Shown here piece after piece: positions 25,148 through 33,804 of a stretch of 64,000 nt of DNA. Made by a program: the position numbers and the translations under genes. Each line of letters starts with the position of its first letter. Position 1 is the stretch's first letter. The stretch covers positions 197,169-261,168 of the forward strand of contig DKPJ01000009.1 in NCBI GenBank assembly GCA_002480085.1, given 5' to 3'. The notes below the pieces were generated by a model. That model had not been told where the DNA came from. It was given only the letters and a program-made list of their open reading frames with translations, and searched no databases. The DNA is from Enterobacteriaceae bacterium UBA7338 (GTDB lineage: Bacteria; Pseudomonadota; Gammaproteobacteria; Enterobacterales; Enterobacteriaceae).

Positions 25148-26725
25148 ATGACCACAACGAAGCCCTATCTGTTAATGGAAATTAACTCCCCTGAAATATG
25201 GCGCTGGTCTTTTTTTGAAAAAACCGTCAGCATGGCACAACGCTATGGTTTTCAGGGCCTCATTATTCATCAACAGTCATTATTAGCCCGCCTGGCCGCA
25301 CCGTCGCCGCGCTGTCATAGCGCTGAATTAATTAACCTAAAGCTTGTCCAGGAAAACGCGCTTATTTATCTGCAAAAAGCGGGAGAATATTTGCAGCAGC
25401 GCGGCTTACAATTTTGGTTGCAGGGCGAAGCAACGCCCGACAGCCATGAGCTAAAGGCAAAGTTCCCGGCGTTCTTTCTCACTGAAAATAACGCTAGCGA
25501 TTTTATTGACTATTTCTTTCAGCACAGCATTCCGCAGATCCTGGCCGCGCTGCCCACCGTACGCGGCCTGCGCCTCTCGTTATCGACCCCCGATATCAGC
25601 AGTGAACGCTGGACAAGCGCGTTAAGGGCGCTGTATCAGGGGATCCGCCAGCAGGGGCGGCAGCTTATTCTGCGCGACTATCAGGACAGAACATGGCCCC
25701 GGCAGATGCTGCGCGCTGCGCTGGAGACGCTCCCTGATGACGTTCGCGCCTCTGTTAAGGCCACCGAACTTGATTACCGCCCTGGCTTTGCCAATAACCC
25801 TAACCTGCTTAACATTCACGGTAACCGGAAATGGCTGGAGCTGGATCTCTGGGGCCTGGAGTATGGCTGGACCCTACTCCCCTGCTATCTGCTGGAGGAG
25901 ATCCAGCAGCGGCTCGCCTGGCTTAGCCAGCACGCCGGTAGCGCTCCCGAGGCCATTTCCATACGCATCGACTGGGAGTGGCTGCCCGATCTGGCCCTTT
26001 CCGACTCCCTTAACGAGCTTAACCTGTTTGGTCTTTCCCGGCTGATTAACGAGCCAGACCTCTCTCCGCGCCAGATTGTTAGCCACTGGCTGCAGCTGCG
26101 CGCTTCGGCATCTGCTTCTTCCCACGATCTCAGCGCGATTGGCGATATTATCGTTGCCAGCCATGAGTGGAGCTGTAAAACACCGACTCTGCTGGGCCGC
26201 GTATTGCAAAGCCACAGCCGCCTCCCGACGGATTTTGCCCATGCGCTGCACCTGCTTCATCTCGATACCCGCAGCGCTAACTGGACGCAGTCCTTTCAGC
26301 CTCTGATGCCCAGCGACGATCCCGACCTGGGGTATCAGCAGCGCCAGCTGATCGAGCTGGAGACCCAGCGCAGCCGCTTTCTTGCTGACTACATGTACAG
26401 CCGCTCGCTAAAGCTGCTGCCCGACAGCCCGCTGGCGGATGATACCCGGCAGGCCATTAGCGGCAGCGTTGTCCGCGCCCTGAAGTACACCCAGATCTAC
26501 AGCGCGTTCACCCAGGCGCTGGCGCTCAAGCTCTGGCTGCGTAAATATGGTGAGCAGGCGGATATCCGCTCCCAGCTCAGTGCCGCCCTGCGCGAGTTCA
26601 GCCGTCAGAATCGGGAGCTTGCGGCATGGTTTGAGCAGCATGGGGCACAGCATCCGCTTGCCTTTGAAACGCTGCTCAATCCGCAGCGCATCGCTGCCCT
26701 GATTTCCAGCCTGCAACACGGCTAA
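25148..26725 (+). CDS. Protein of unknown function, possibly a TIM-barrel glycoside hydrolase
   Basis: I do not recognise this 525-residue cytoplasmic protein (no signal peptide, no membrane segment). Residues 5-280 alternate short hydrophobic strands and helices in a way that suggests a TIM barrel: YLLMEI, QGLIIH, LQFWLQGE, GLRLSLS, QLILRDY, SVKATELDY, KWLELDLWGLEYGW and SIRIDWEW. Acidic and aromatic residues at strand ends fit a carbohydrate-active site. The VK...LDY...NP...LE.D..GLEYG stretch recalls the middle of GH67 alpha-glucuronidases, but this is a visual impression. Residues 320-525 are helical. The ribosome site is weak. It is divergent from ogl, 143 bases away, and convergent with speA. 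Confidence 0.75.
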   Translation: MTTTKPYLLMEINSPEIWRWSFFEKTVSMAQRYGFQGLIIHQQSLLARLAAPSPRCHSAELINLKLVQENALIYLQKAGEYLQQRGLQFWLQGEATPDSHELKAKFPAFFLTENNASDFIDYFFQHSIPQILAALPTVRGLRLSLSTPDISSERWTSALRALYQGIRQQGRQLILRDYQDRTWPRQMLRAALETLPDDVRASVKATELDYRPGFANNPNLLNIHGNRKWLELDLWGLEYGWTLLPCYLLEEIQQRLAWLSQHAGSAPEAISIRIDWEWLPDLALSDSLNELNLFGLSRLINEPDLSPRQIVSHWLQLRASASASSHDLSAIGDIIVASHEWSCKTPTLLGRVLQSHSRLPTDFAHALHLLHLDTRSANWTQSFQPLMPSDDPDLGYQQRQLIELETQRSRFLADYMYSRSLKLLPDSPLADDTRQAISGSVVRALKYTQIYSAFTQALALKLWLRKYGEQADIRSQLSAALREFSRQNRELAAWFEQHGAQHPLAFETLLNPQRIAALISSLQHG

Positions 26726-26911
26726 GCGATGGTCTAAGCATGGCGGTACCGCAGCGGGAAGTAAATTGCAGGGTCTAGCAGAAATGGGCTTGAAGATCGG
26801 AGAACGGGAGAAAAAGCGAAGGCGATCACGACCCGGTAAGATTTCAGGTGATGCCGCTCACACTCTGACAGCTGGGCTTTGTGATCTTAATAAGAAAACA
26901 GGCAGGAAAGT

Positions 26912-26935
26912 CCCGGCAGCGCAGAGGCCGCCGGG
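26912..26935 (-). terminator. Possible terminator of speA
   Basis: On the minus strand CCCGGC and GCCGGG flank a 12-base loop, 9 bases after the speA stop, followed by ACTTTCCTGCC and then TTTTC. The T-tract is broken, so this is a moderate candidate. Confidence 0.45.
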
Positions 26936-26944
26936 CGAACGCGA

Positions 26945-28921
26945 TTACTCGTCTTCGAGGTAGGTGTAGCCGTAAAGCCCGGCTTCGAACTCTTCGAGGA
27001 ACTGCTGCTGCAGCGCATCGTCCAGTCCGGTCTGCTTCACCTGGTCGCGGAAATGGGTCAGCAGCGTGTTCGGATCCAGCTGCACATACTCCAGCATATC
27101 CGCCACCGTGTCCCCTTCGTCGGAAAGCTCCACCTCAACGCTGCCGTCCGGGAAGACAAAGACGTCAACCGCTTCGGTATCGCCAAACAGGTTGTGCATG
27201 TTGCCAAGGATCTCCTGATACGCGCCTACCATAAAGAAGCCCAGCAGCGGCGGGTTGTCAGGATCGTACTCTGGCATCGGCATCGTCGTCGCGATCCCGT
27301 CGCCATCCACGTAGTGATCGATAGCGCCGTCGGAGTCACAGGTGATATCCAGCAGCACCGCACGACGCTGAGGGATCTGATCCAGTCCTTCCAGCGGCAT
27401 CACCGGGAAGAGCTGGTCGATACCCCACGCATCCGGCATCGACTGGAACAGCGAGAAGTTGACGTACATTTTGTCCGCCATCCGCTCCTGCAGCTCATCG
27501 ATAATCGGACGGTGCGCGCGATTGCTCGGATCCAGCTGCTTCTGCACCTCGTGGCACATGTTCAGATAGAGCTGCTCTGCCCAGGCACGCTCCTGCAGGC
27601 TGAACGCGCCGGAGGAGTAGCCGATATGGATATCATGCAGATCCATCTGGCTGTCGTGCAGCCACTCACGCAGCGAGCGACGGGTGCCCGGCTCGTGCAT
27701 CTCCTGCCAGGTCTCCCACATGCTTTGCAGGGCGCGCGGCGCATTCTCAGCAGGCGGCGTCGCTTCGGTATATTCGTTGCGCTCCACGCCGATAATGTTC
27801 GACACCAGCACGGTATGGTGCGCGGTGACGGCGCGGCCAGATTCGGTGATCACCGTCGGGTGCGGCAGGCCGTGCTCTTCACAGGCGTCACCAATGGCCC
27901 AGATGATGTTATTCGCATACTCGTTGAGACCGTAGTTGACCGAGCAGTCAGACTGGGAGCGGGTGCCCTCGTAGTCCACGCCCAGGCCGCCGCCCACGTC
28001 AAAGCATTCGATGTTCACGCCCAGCTTGTGCAGCTCAACGTAGAAACGGGCCGATTCACGCACGCCGGTGGCGATATCGCGAATGTTCGCCATCTGCGAG
28101 CCGAGGTGGAAGTGCAGGAGCTGAATGCTGTCGAGACGTCCGCGCTCGCGGAGGATCTCCACCAGCTGCAGCACCTGGGTTGCCGCCAGGCCGAACTTGG
28201 ATTTTTCGCCGCCGGAGGACTGCCACTTGCCGGAGCCTTGCGACGCCAGACGCGCACGCACGCCGAGGCGCGGCACCACGTTCAGGCGCTCGGCCTCTTC
28301 CAGCACGATGGCCACTTCAGACATCTTCTCGATGACCAGATAGACCTTGTGGCCCATCTTCTCGCCGATCAGCGCCAGGCGGATATACTCCCGATCCTTA
28401 TAGCCGTTACAGACGATGACGCTGCGGGTCATGCCCGCGTGCGCCAGGACCGCCATCAGCTCGGCCTTCGACCCGGCCTCAAGGCCCAGCGGCTCGCCGG
28501 AGTGGATCAGGGACTCAATAACGCGGCGGTGCTGGTTAACCTTGATCGGGTAGACCAGAAAGTAGTTGCCGTTATAGCCGTAGGACTCCCGAGCGCGCTT
28601 AAACGCGGCGTTAATGGAGCGCAGACGATGCTGCAGGATCTGCGGGAAGCAGAATAGCGCAGGCAGGCGTTGCCCCTGGGCCTCGCGGGCTTTTACCAGC
28701 TGAGCGAGATCAACGCGCGCTTCCGGCACGTCAGGATCGGGGCAGACGGTGATATGGCCCAGCTCGTTGACGTCGTAATAGTTATTGCCCCACCAGGCAA
28801 TATTGTATGTGCGCAGCATTTTACTGGCTTCCTGGGAGCTCATCGCTACCTCCTGCATGGAACGTAGTACACCCTGTTCGCCCGCTGACGAAGGCGAAAC
28901 CGAAGAGATGTCGTCAGACAT
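26945..28921 (-). CDS. speA: Biosynthetic arginine decarboxylase
   Basis: SpeA is a pyridoxal-phosphate enzyme that decarboxylates arginine to agmatine for putrescine synthesis with SpeB. The product has 658 residues, starting MSDDISSVSPSSAGEQG at ATG 28921; the ORF start 12 bases upstream is not the family start. The PLP lysine lies in FLVYPIKVNQHRRV. The phosphate loop HFHLGSQMAN and the glycine motif FDVGGGLGVDYEG are visible, as is the later CDSDGAIDHY. It is preceded by yqgB on the same strand. Its usual neighbour speB has been displaced by the Ogl module. Confidence 0.98.
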   Translation of the reverse strand: MSDDISSVSPSSAGEQGVLRSMQEVAMSSQEASKMLRTYNIAWWGNNYYDVNELGHITVCPDPDVPEARVDLAQLVKAREAQGQRLPALFCFPQILQHRLRSINAAFKRARESYGYNGNYFLVYPIKVNQHRRVIESLIHSGEPLGLEAGSKAELMAVLAHAGMTRSVIVCNGYKDREYIRLALIGEKMGHKVYLVIEKMSEVAIVLEEAERLNVVPRLGVRARLASQGSGKWQSSGGEKSKFGLAATQVLQLVEILRERGRLDSIQLLHFHLGSQMANIRDIATGVRESARFYVELHKLGVNIECFDVGGGLGVDYEGTRSQSDCSVNYGLNEYANNIIWAIGDACEEHGLPHPTVITESGRAVTAHHTVLVSNIIGVERNEYTEATPPAENAPRALQSMWETWQEMHEPGTRRSLREWLHDSQMDLHDIHIGYSSGAFSLQERAWAEQLYLNMCHEVQKQLDPSNRAHRPIIDELQERMADKMYVNFSLFQSMPDAWGIDQLFPVMPLEGLDQIPQRRAVLLDITCDSDGAIDHYVDGDGIATTMPMPEYDPDNPPLLGFFMVGAYQEILGNMHNLFGDTEAVDVFVFPDGSVEVELSDEGDTVADMLEYVQLDPNTLLTHFRDQVKQTGLDDALQQQFLEEFEAGLYGYTYLEDE

Positions 28922-28929
28922 AGCGAACC

Positions 28930-29061
28930 TCAAATTGTATTAGTAAGTGTAAAACAGTTGACTACTATCGCGTTCCGTAGAGGCGATAACAACCCATAAA
29001 CGGCCCGGTTATCCAGCGTATTATGCTGACACCAAAGCCGTGCGACCGGTTTCTTATTCAT
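28930..29061 (-). CDS. yqgB: Small protein YqgB
   Basis: The 43-residue product MNKKPVARLWCQHNTLDNR... ending AIVVNCFTLTNTI matches E. coli YqgB in length and in both ends. It ends 8 bases before the speA start and has the same strand, as in E. coli, so it may act as a leader peptide or simply share the transcript. It has been linked to acid stress in E. coli, but its function is not settled. The ORF reaches further upstream (to 29136), but the conserved part starts at the ATG at 29061. Confidence 0.85.
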   Translation of the reverse strand: MNKKPVARLWCQHNTLDNRAVYGLLSPLRNAIVVNCFTLTNTI

Positions 29062-29643
29062 ATCATTGTAAAACACGTATCCGAACTCTGTATGACAAGG
29101 TTCGGCGAAACCACGAGAAAACTCCTGAATTAACAAGAGCGCCCTTGTTCAGTTGTCACAAGGCGTAACCGGCCCTGGAGTCCTGAGAAGCGCCGAAATG
29201 GGTATAACATCGGCAGGTTTGCAGAGTAGATGTGCGGGGAGCGGGAAATGCGTGCACGCCAGAACGGCGCGGCAGATTTTGCGGTAAACAACGGTTCATT
29301 ATTGGGTATCACCTCCACGCCAACCAGCTGGTTAGCGGCTGGTCAAGGTATACAAGCCGCGTGCGGCGTTTTATACCGATAACAAGGTAAAAAAGCAAAA
29401 TAAAAAAGCCCGTTTTGCCGTGTGGCTAGAGAAAGTTACATCCCAAATTTCACCCATAGTGCGATGAATATCAAAAAATGCTGGAAACGGGGTCAAGAAG
29501 TGACCTAAAATAGCCATCCAGATGTTAATCCATCCATACCGATTAACCCTCAGACCTTCTGTGCCATCTACCTGCACGCCTTGTTAAGGCCTATACAGGC
29601 ACTGAGTCCGAGCTAACAAAATTTCCCCCAGGGTGAAGAGAAC
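29062..29643. other. Gene-poor promoter region between yqgB-speA and metK
   Basis: This stretch of 582 bases holds the divergent speA/yqgB and metK promoters. Short minus-strand ORFs at 29130-29318 (62 codons) and 29371-29577 (68 codons, GTG start, one hydrophobic stretch WINIWMAILGHF) are open. The latter occupies the place of the doubtful E. coli gene yqgD and overlaps the MetJ-type boxes. I do not call either as a gene. Confidence 0.5.
29512..29543 (+). promoter_or_regulatory. Probable MetJ operator upstream of metK
   Basis: Four tandem 8-base units (AGCCATCC, AGATGTTA, ATCCATCC, ATACCGAT) each partly match the met box AGACGTCT, in register, about 100 bases before metK. MetJ with S-adenosylmethionine represses metK in E. 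coli; here the site is inferred from the tandem spacing and position. Confidence 0.5.
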
Positions 29644-30798
29644 ATGGCAAAACACCTTTTTACGTCCGAGTCAGTTTCCGAAGGGCATCCTGACAAAATT
29701 GCTGACCAGATCTCCGATGCGGTGCTGGATGCAATCCTTGAGCAGGATCCGAAAGCACGCGTGGCGTGTGAAACCTACGTTAAAACCGGCATGGTTTTAG
29801 TCGGCGGTGAGATCACCACCAGCGCATGGGTCGATATCGAAGAGATCACCCGTAACACCGTGCGTGAAATTGGCTATGTCCATTCAGATATGGGCTTTGA
29901 CGCGAACTCCTGTGCGGTACTGAGCGCGATCGGTAAACAGTCTCCGGATATCAACCAGGGTGTTGACCGTGCCGATCCGCTGGAGCAGGGTGCAGGCGAC
30001 CAGGGCCTGATGTTTGGCTATGCGACCAACGAAACCGACGTGCTGATGCCAGCGCCGATCACCTACGCCCACCGTCTGGTGCAGCGCCAGGCTGAAGTGC
30101 GTAAAAACGGTACCCTGCCGTGGCTGCGCCCGGACGCAAAAAGCCAGGTCACCTTCCAGTATGATGCAGGCAAAATTGTTGGTATCGACGCGGTGGTGCT
30201 CTCTACCCAGCACGCAGAAGATATCGACCAGAAATCGCTGCAGGAAGGGGTAATGGAAGAGATCATCAAGCCGATCCTGCCTGCCGAGTGGCTGAACAGC
30301 TCGACTAAATTCTTTATCAACCCGACCGGTCGCTTTGTTATCGGCGGCCCGATGGGCGACTGCGGCCTGACCGGACGTAAAATCATCGTTGATACCTACG
30401 GCGGCATGGCCCGTCACGGCGGCGGTGCTTTCTCCGGTAAAGATCCATCTAAGGTTGACCGCTCTGCGGCCTACGCGGCGCGCTATGTGGCGAAGAACAT
30501 CGTTGCTGCTGGCCTGGCCGACCGCTGTGAAATTCAGGTCTCCTACGCGATCGGCGTAGCTGAGCCGACCTCCATCATGGTGGAAACCTTCGGTACCGAG
30601 AAGATCGCCTCTGAGCAGCTGACTCTGCTGGTACGCGAGTTCTTCGACCTGCGTCCGTATGGTCTGATCCAGATGCTGGATCTGCTGCACCCGATCTACA
30701 AAGAGACTGCCGCTTACGGTCACTTTGGTCGCGAACACTTCCCGTGGGAAAAAACCGACAAAGCAGACGTCCTGCGCGAAGCCGCTGGCCTGAAATAA
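29644..30798 (+). CDS. metK: S-adenosylmethionine synthetase
   Basis: MetK joins methionine and ATP to form S-adenosylmethionine, the main methyl donor. The 384 residues match the E. coli length. The N-terminal MAKHLFTSESVSEGHPDKIADQISDA with its catalytic His, the signature GAGDQGLMFGYA and the glycine-rich GGGAFSGKDPSKVDRSAAY are all present. It is monocistronic: MetJ-type boxes lie upstream and a strong terminator follows. It also supplies SAM to the radical-SAM protein HemW and the methyltransferases RsmE and RsmA encoded later in the window. Confidence 0.99.
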   Translation: MAKHLFTSESVSEGHPDKIADQISDAVLDAILEQDPKARVACETYVKTGMVLVGGEITTSAWVDIEEITRNTVREIGYVHSDMGFDANSCAVLSAIGKQSPDINQGVDRADPLEQGAGDQGLMFGYATNETDVLMPAPITYAHRLVQRQAEVRKNGTLPWLRPDAKSQVTFQYDAGKIVGIDAVVLSTQHAEDIDQKSLQEGVMEEIIKPILPAEWLNSSTKFFINPTGRFVIGGPMGDCGLTGRKIIVDTYGGMARHGGGAFSGKDPSKVDRSAAYAARYVAKNIVAAGLADRCEIQVSYAIGVAEPTSIMVETFGTEKIASEQLTLLVREFFDLRPYGLIQMLDLLHPIYKETAAYGHFGREHFPWEKTDKADVLREAAGLK

Positions 30799-30818
30799 GC
30801 CACCCGTTCCTCTCTCTT

Positions 30819-30846
30819 AAGGCCAGCCTCGCGCTGGCCTTTTTTA
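30819..30846 (+). terminator. Rho-independent terminator of metK
   Basis: AAGGCCAGC / GCTGGCCTT stem with a 5-base loop, 20 bases after the stop codon, followed by TTTTTT. Confidence 0.93.
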
Positions 30847-30856
30847 TACCCCTTCT

Positions 30857-30872
30857 CTGATAACGATTACAC
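30857..30872 (+). promoter_or_regulatory. Possible upstream GalR/GalS half-conserved operator
   Basis: CTGATAACGATTACAC matches the gal operator GTGTAAnCGnTTACAC at most positions of its right half. It lies 166 bases upstream of the main operator, a distance that would allow looping. Weak on its left half. Confidence 0.35.
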
Positions 30873-31037
30873 GCACGATCCGCGGGTTTATTTACCTAAT
30901 TTATACTAAATGCGGTATCTGGTGGCTTTGTTACATAATATTTCGGTATAGTCTGAGCGCCTTTACACAAGATTACGCTACTATTCATTAACTTTATGAT
31001 TTGTATTGTTACTTTTTGGTGACAGGGCCTGAAATGA

Positions 31038-31053
31038 GTGTAACCGATTACAC
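31038..31053 (+). promoter_or_regulatory. GalR/GalS operator of galP
   Basis: GTGTAACCGATTACAC matches the gal operator consensus exactly at the fixed positions. It lies about 85 bases before the galP ATG and 3 bases before a perfect CRP site. GalR and GalS control galP in E. coli. Confidence 0.85.
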
Positions 31054-31056
31054 TGG

Positions 31057-31072
31057 TGTGATTACTCTCACA
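31057..31072 (+). promoter_or_regulatory. CRP site of galP
   Basis: TGTGATTACTCTCACA is a perfect match to TGTGA-N6-TCACA. A TAACCT element 20 bases downstream could be a -10 box, placing the site near -41 (class II activation); the TTAAAAT at 31108 is an alternative -10. Confidence 0.8.
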
Positions 31073-31137
31073 TCTTTTTGCGCAGCTCTCACCTAACCTT
31101 TACACCGTTAAAATTGATAACCCAACTGGAGGGCAGT

Positions 31138-32532
31138 ATGCCTGACAATAAAAAATCGGGGCGCTCGAACAAGGCAATGACCTTCTTTGTCTGTTTTCTC
31201 GCCGCGCTGGCCGGATTGCTGTTCGGCCTTGATATCGGCGTCATTGCGGGCGCGCTGCCCTTTATCGCTGACGAATTTCAGATTAGCTCACATACCCAGG
31301 AGTGGGTTGTTAGCTCCATGATGTTCGGTGCCGCCGTCGGTGCCGTCGGCAGCGGCTGGCTCTCCTTCAAGCTGGGCCGTAAGAAGAGCCTGATGATTGG
31401 TGCGATCCTGTTTGTGATCGGCTCGCTCTTCTCCGCCGCTGCACCCAACGTTGAGGTGCTGATCCTCTCCCGCGTGCTGCTGGGACTGGCGGTTGGCGTG
31501 GCCTCCTACACCGCACCGCTCTACCTCTCTGAGATCGCCCCGGAAAAAATTCGCGGCAGCATGATCTCCATGTACCAGCTGATGATCACCATTGGTATCC
31601 TGGGTGCCTACCTCTCCGATACCGCCTTTAGCTACAGCGGCGCATGGCGCTGGATGCTCGGCGTAATCATCATTCCGGCAATCCTGCTGCTGATTGGCGT
31701 CTTCTTCCTGCCGGACAGCCCGCGCTGGTTTGCCGCTAAACGCCGCTTCCACGACGCCGAGCGCGTGCTGCTGCGTCTGCGCGATACCAGCGCCGAAGCT
31801 AAGCATGAGCTGGATGAGATCCGTGAGAGCCTGCAGGTGAAGCAGAGCGGCTGGGCGCTGTTTAAAGAGAACAGCAACTTCCGTCGCGCGGTGTTCCTTG
31901 GCGTGCTGTTGCAGGTGATGCAGCAGTTCACCGGGATGAACGTCATCATGTACTACGCGCCGAAGATCTTTGAGCTGGCGGGTTACACCAATACCACCGA
32001 GCAGATGTGGGGGACGGTTATCGTTGGTCTGACTAACGTGCTGGCGACCTTTATCGCTATCGGGCTGGTTGACCGCTGGGGCCGTAAGCCGACCCTGGTG
32101 CTGGGCTTCCTGGTAATGGCTGCCGGTATGGGCATTCTGGGCACCATGATGCACATCGGCATTCACTCGCCATCGGCGCAGTACTTTGCTGTCGCGATGC
32201 TGCTGATGTTTATCGTGGGCTTTGCGATGAGCGCCGGTCCGCTGATCTGGGTACTGTGCTCTGAGATCCAGCCGCTGAAGGGGCGTGATTTTGGTATCAC
32301 CTGCTCTACTGCGACCAACTGGATCGCCAACATGATCGTCGGTGCGACCTTCCTGACCATGCTCAATTCGCTGGGCAACGCCAACACCTTCTGGGTCTAC
32401 GGTGGGCTGAACGTGCTGTTCATTGTCCTGACCCTGTGGCTGGTGCCGGAAACCAAGCATGTCTCGCTGGAGCACATTGAACGTAACCTGATGAAAGGTC
32501 GGAAACTGCGCGAGATTGGCGCAAGCAACTAA
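31138..32532 (+). CDS. galP: Galactose:proton symporter
   Basis: GalP is an inner-membrane major-facilitator sugar porter that brings in galactose, and also glucose, with a proton. From ATG 31138 (behind CTGGAGGG) the product has 464 residues, the E. coli length; the 20 extra codons upstream lie in the leader. It has 12 predicted helices and the sugar-porter motifs GRKKS, PDSPRWF, QQFTGMNVIMYYAPKIF, DRWGRK and PETKHVSLEHIE. GalR/GalS and CRP sites precede it and a canonical terminator follows, so it is a single-gene unit. Confidence 0.98.
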   Translation: MPDNKKSGRSNKAMTFFVCFLAALAGLLFGLDIGVIAGALPFIADEFQISSHTQEWVVSSMMFGAAVGAVGSGWLSFKLGRKKSLMIGAILFVIGSLFSAAAPNVEVLILSRVLLGLAVGVASYTAPLYLSEIAPEKIRGSMISMYQLMITIGILGAYLSDTAFSYSGAWRWMLGVIIIPAILLLIGVFFLPDSPRWFAAKRRFHDAERVLLRLRDTSAEAKHELDEIRESLQVKQSGWALFKENSNFRRAVFLGVLLQVMQQFTGMNVIMYYAPKIFELAGYTNTTEQMWGTVIVGLTNVLATFIAIGLVDRWGRKPTLVLGFLVMAAGMGILGTMMHIGIHSPSAQYFAVAMLLMFIVGFAMSAGPLIWVLCSEIQPLKGRDFGITCSTATNWIANMIVGATFLTMLNSLGNANTFWVYGGLNVLFIVLTLWLVPETKHVSLEHIERNLMKGRKLREIGASN

Positions 32533-32541
32533 CCTGATAAG

Positions 32542-32571
32542 CCTCCTCCCGCCCGGGAGGAGGTTTTTTTT
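32542..32571 (+). terminator. Rho-independent terminator of galP
   Basis: CCTCCTCCC / GGGAGGAGG perfect 9-base stem with a 4-base loop, then eight T. It ends 8 bases before the hiuH stop codon on the other strand. Confidence 0.93.
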
Positions 32572-32579
32572 ACCTGCCG

Positions 32580-32990
32580 TTAGCTTCCCCGATACGTTGA
32601 GTAGCCATACGGGCTGAGCAGTAAAGGCACGTGATAGTGCTGATCCGTTTTGCTGATGTGAAACTCAACCGGGATCTCCGGGAAAAAACTCTCCTGCTTT
32701 TTGCTGTCAAACCAGGGTTTGGTTTTAAACGTCACGCGATAATCACCGGGCTTCGCCTCCTGCTCTGGCCATAGCGCCTTAATGCGGCCATCTTGATCCG
32801 TATAGCCACTGTTTAGCTGCTGCCACCCGTCGTTGCTTTTCTGCTCCAGAACCACCTCAACGTGCTCGGCTGGTTTGCCGGTCTGCTGATCGAGAATATG
32901 CACGCTCAGAATATTGCTGGTGGCCGCCATGACGAGCGGGGAGGCGGAAATAGCAGCGAGCATCGCTGCGCTCAGGATGTACTTTTTCAT
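32580..32990 (-). CDS. hiuH: Periplasmic 5-hydroxyisourate hydrolase (transthyretin-like)
   Basis: HiuH hydrolyses 5-hydroxyisourate, an unstable product of urate oxidation. The 136-residue protein is exported (signal peptide MKKYILSAAMLAAISASPLVMA). It has the transthyretin-related signatures LSVHILDQQTGKPA near the mature start, ESFFPEIPVEF, YHVPLLLSPYGYSTYRGS at the end, with the catalytic His, Arg and terminal YRGS. I use ATG 32990 behind GGAG, not the TTG upstream. It is divergent from hprR-hprS, as in E. coli, where these genes are located far away near 43 min. Confidence 0.95.
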   Translation of the reverse strand: MKKYILSAAMLAAISASPLVMAATSNILSVHILDQQTGKPAEHVEVVLEQKSNDGWQQLNSGYTDQDGRIKALWPEQEAKPGDYRVTFKTKPWFDSKKQESFFPEIPVEFHISKTDQHYHVPLLLSPYGYSTYRGS

Positions 32991-33056
32991 GTGTTGCTCC
33001 GTGTTCAAGTCGTCCCTGAAATGTATATGAACCGCGCGGGGCTAACCTGACATGCA

Positions 33057-33074
33057 CATTACATTTTCGTCATC
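33057..33074. promoter_or_regulatory. Probable HprR/CusR-type box between hiuH and hprR
   Basis: CATTACATTTTCGTCATC resembles the HprR/CusR box CATTACAAAATTGTAATG, with a perfect left half. It lies 50 bases before hprR and 67 bases before hiuH, where it could act on both divergent promoters. Confidence 0.55.
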
Positions 33075-33123
33075 ATCGCTGATATTTCCCCACCTCACCC
33101 ACCGCCTGTGACATAGTGACGCT

Positions 33124-33804
33124 ATGAAGATTCTGCTGATTGAAGATAATCAAAAAACCAGCGACTGGGTAAGCCAGGGGCTGACCGAGTCCGGCTATGT
33201 TGTGGACACGGTGAGCGATGGCAGAGACGGTTTACGCCTCGCGCTATACGAACCCTATTCTCTGATTATTTTAGATATTATGCTGCCCGGTATGGATGGC
33301 TGGCAGGTTCTCAAAGCGCTAAGGACGGCGCATCAGACACCGGTTATCTGCCTCACCGCCCGCGATGCGGTTGAAGATCGGGTAAAAGGGCTGGAGCTGG
33401 GAGCCAATGACTATCTGGTTAAGCCTTTCTCCTTTGCCGAGCTGCTGGCGAGGGTGCGTGCGCAGCTCAGGAATAATCCCGCTGCCCATACGCATCTGAA
33501 GTCGAATGGGCTGGAGATGGACTCTATTAAGCAGAGCGTCTCCCGGGATGGGAAACCCATTGTGTTAACCCGCAAGGAGTTTCTCCTGCTGTGGCTGCTT
33601 GCCTCAAGGGCGGGTGAAATTATTCCCAGGGCAGTGATTGCCAGTGAGGTATGGGGCATTAACTTTGACAGTGAGACCAACACGGTTGATGTCGCCATTC
33701 GTCGCCTGCGGGCAAAGGTAGACGATCCTTTCGATACGAAACTGATCGGTACCGTCAGAGGCATGGGCTACAGATTTGGGACAGATGAAAAGAGTGAAAC
33801 CTGA
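33124..33804 (+). CDS. hprR: OmpR-family response regulator HprR
   Basis: HprR (YedW) is the response regulator of the peroxide- and hypochlorite-responsive HprSR system, which also overlaps with copper control by CusR. The 226 residues comprise a receiver domain with phospho-acceptor Asp51 (LIILDIMLPGMDGW), the conserved Cys76 in PVICLTARD and Lys in VKPFSF. A winged-helix output domain follows (TRKEFLLLWLLASRAGEI, then NTVDVAIRRLRAKVDDP). Its 3' end overlaps hprS by 20 bases, so the two are translationally coupled. Confidence 0.94.
   Translation: MKILLIEDNQKTSDWVSQGLTESGYVVDTVSDGRDGLRLALYEPYSLIILDIMLPGMDGWQVLKALRTAHQTPVICLTARDAVEDRVKGLELGANDYLVKPFSFAELLARVRAQLRNNPAAHTHLKSNGLEMDSIKQSVSRDGKPIVLTRKEFLLLWLLASRAGEIIPRAVIASEVWGINFDSETNTVDVAIRRLRAKVDDPFDTKLIGTVRGMGYRFGTDEKSET

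Noticed and set aside
27053..28657. Open frame of 534 codons antisense to speA
   Set aside because: Shadow of speA; the composition is rich in Arg, His and Val as expected from reversed frames.
29371..29577. Possible yqgD-like small membrane protein between yqgB and metK
   Set aside because: GTG start, no clear ribosome site, and overlap with the MetJ-type boxes; I could not match it to a known sequence.
31288..32475. Open frame of 395 codons antisense to galP
   Set aside because: Shadow of a membrane-protein gene; the Gln/His-rich translation is typical of reversed hydrophobic codons.
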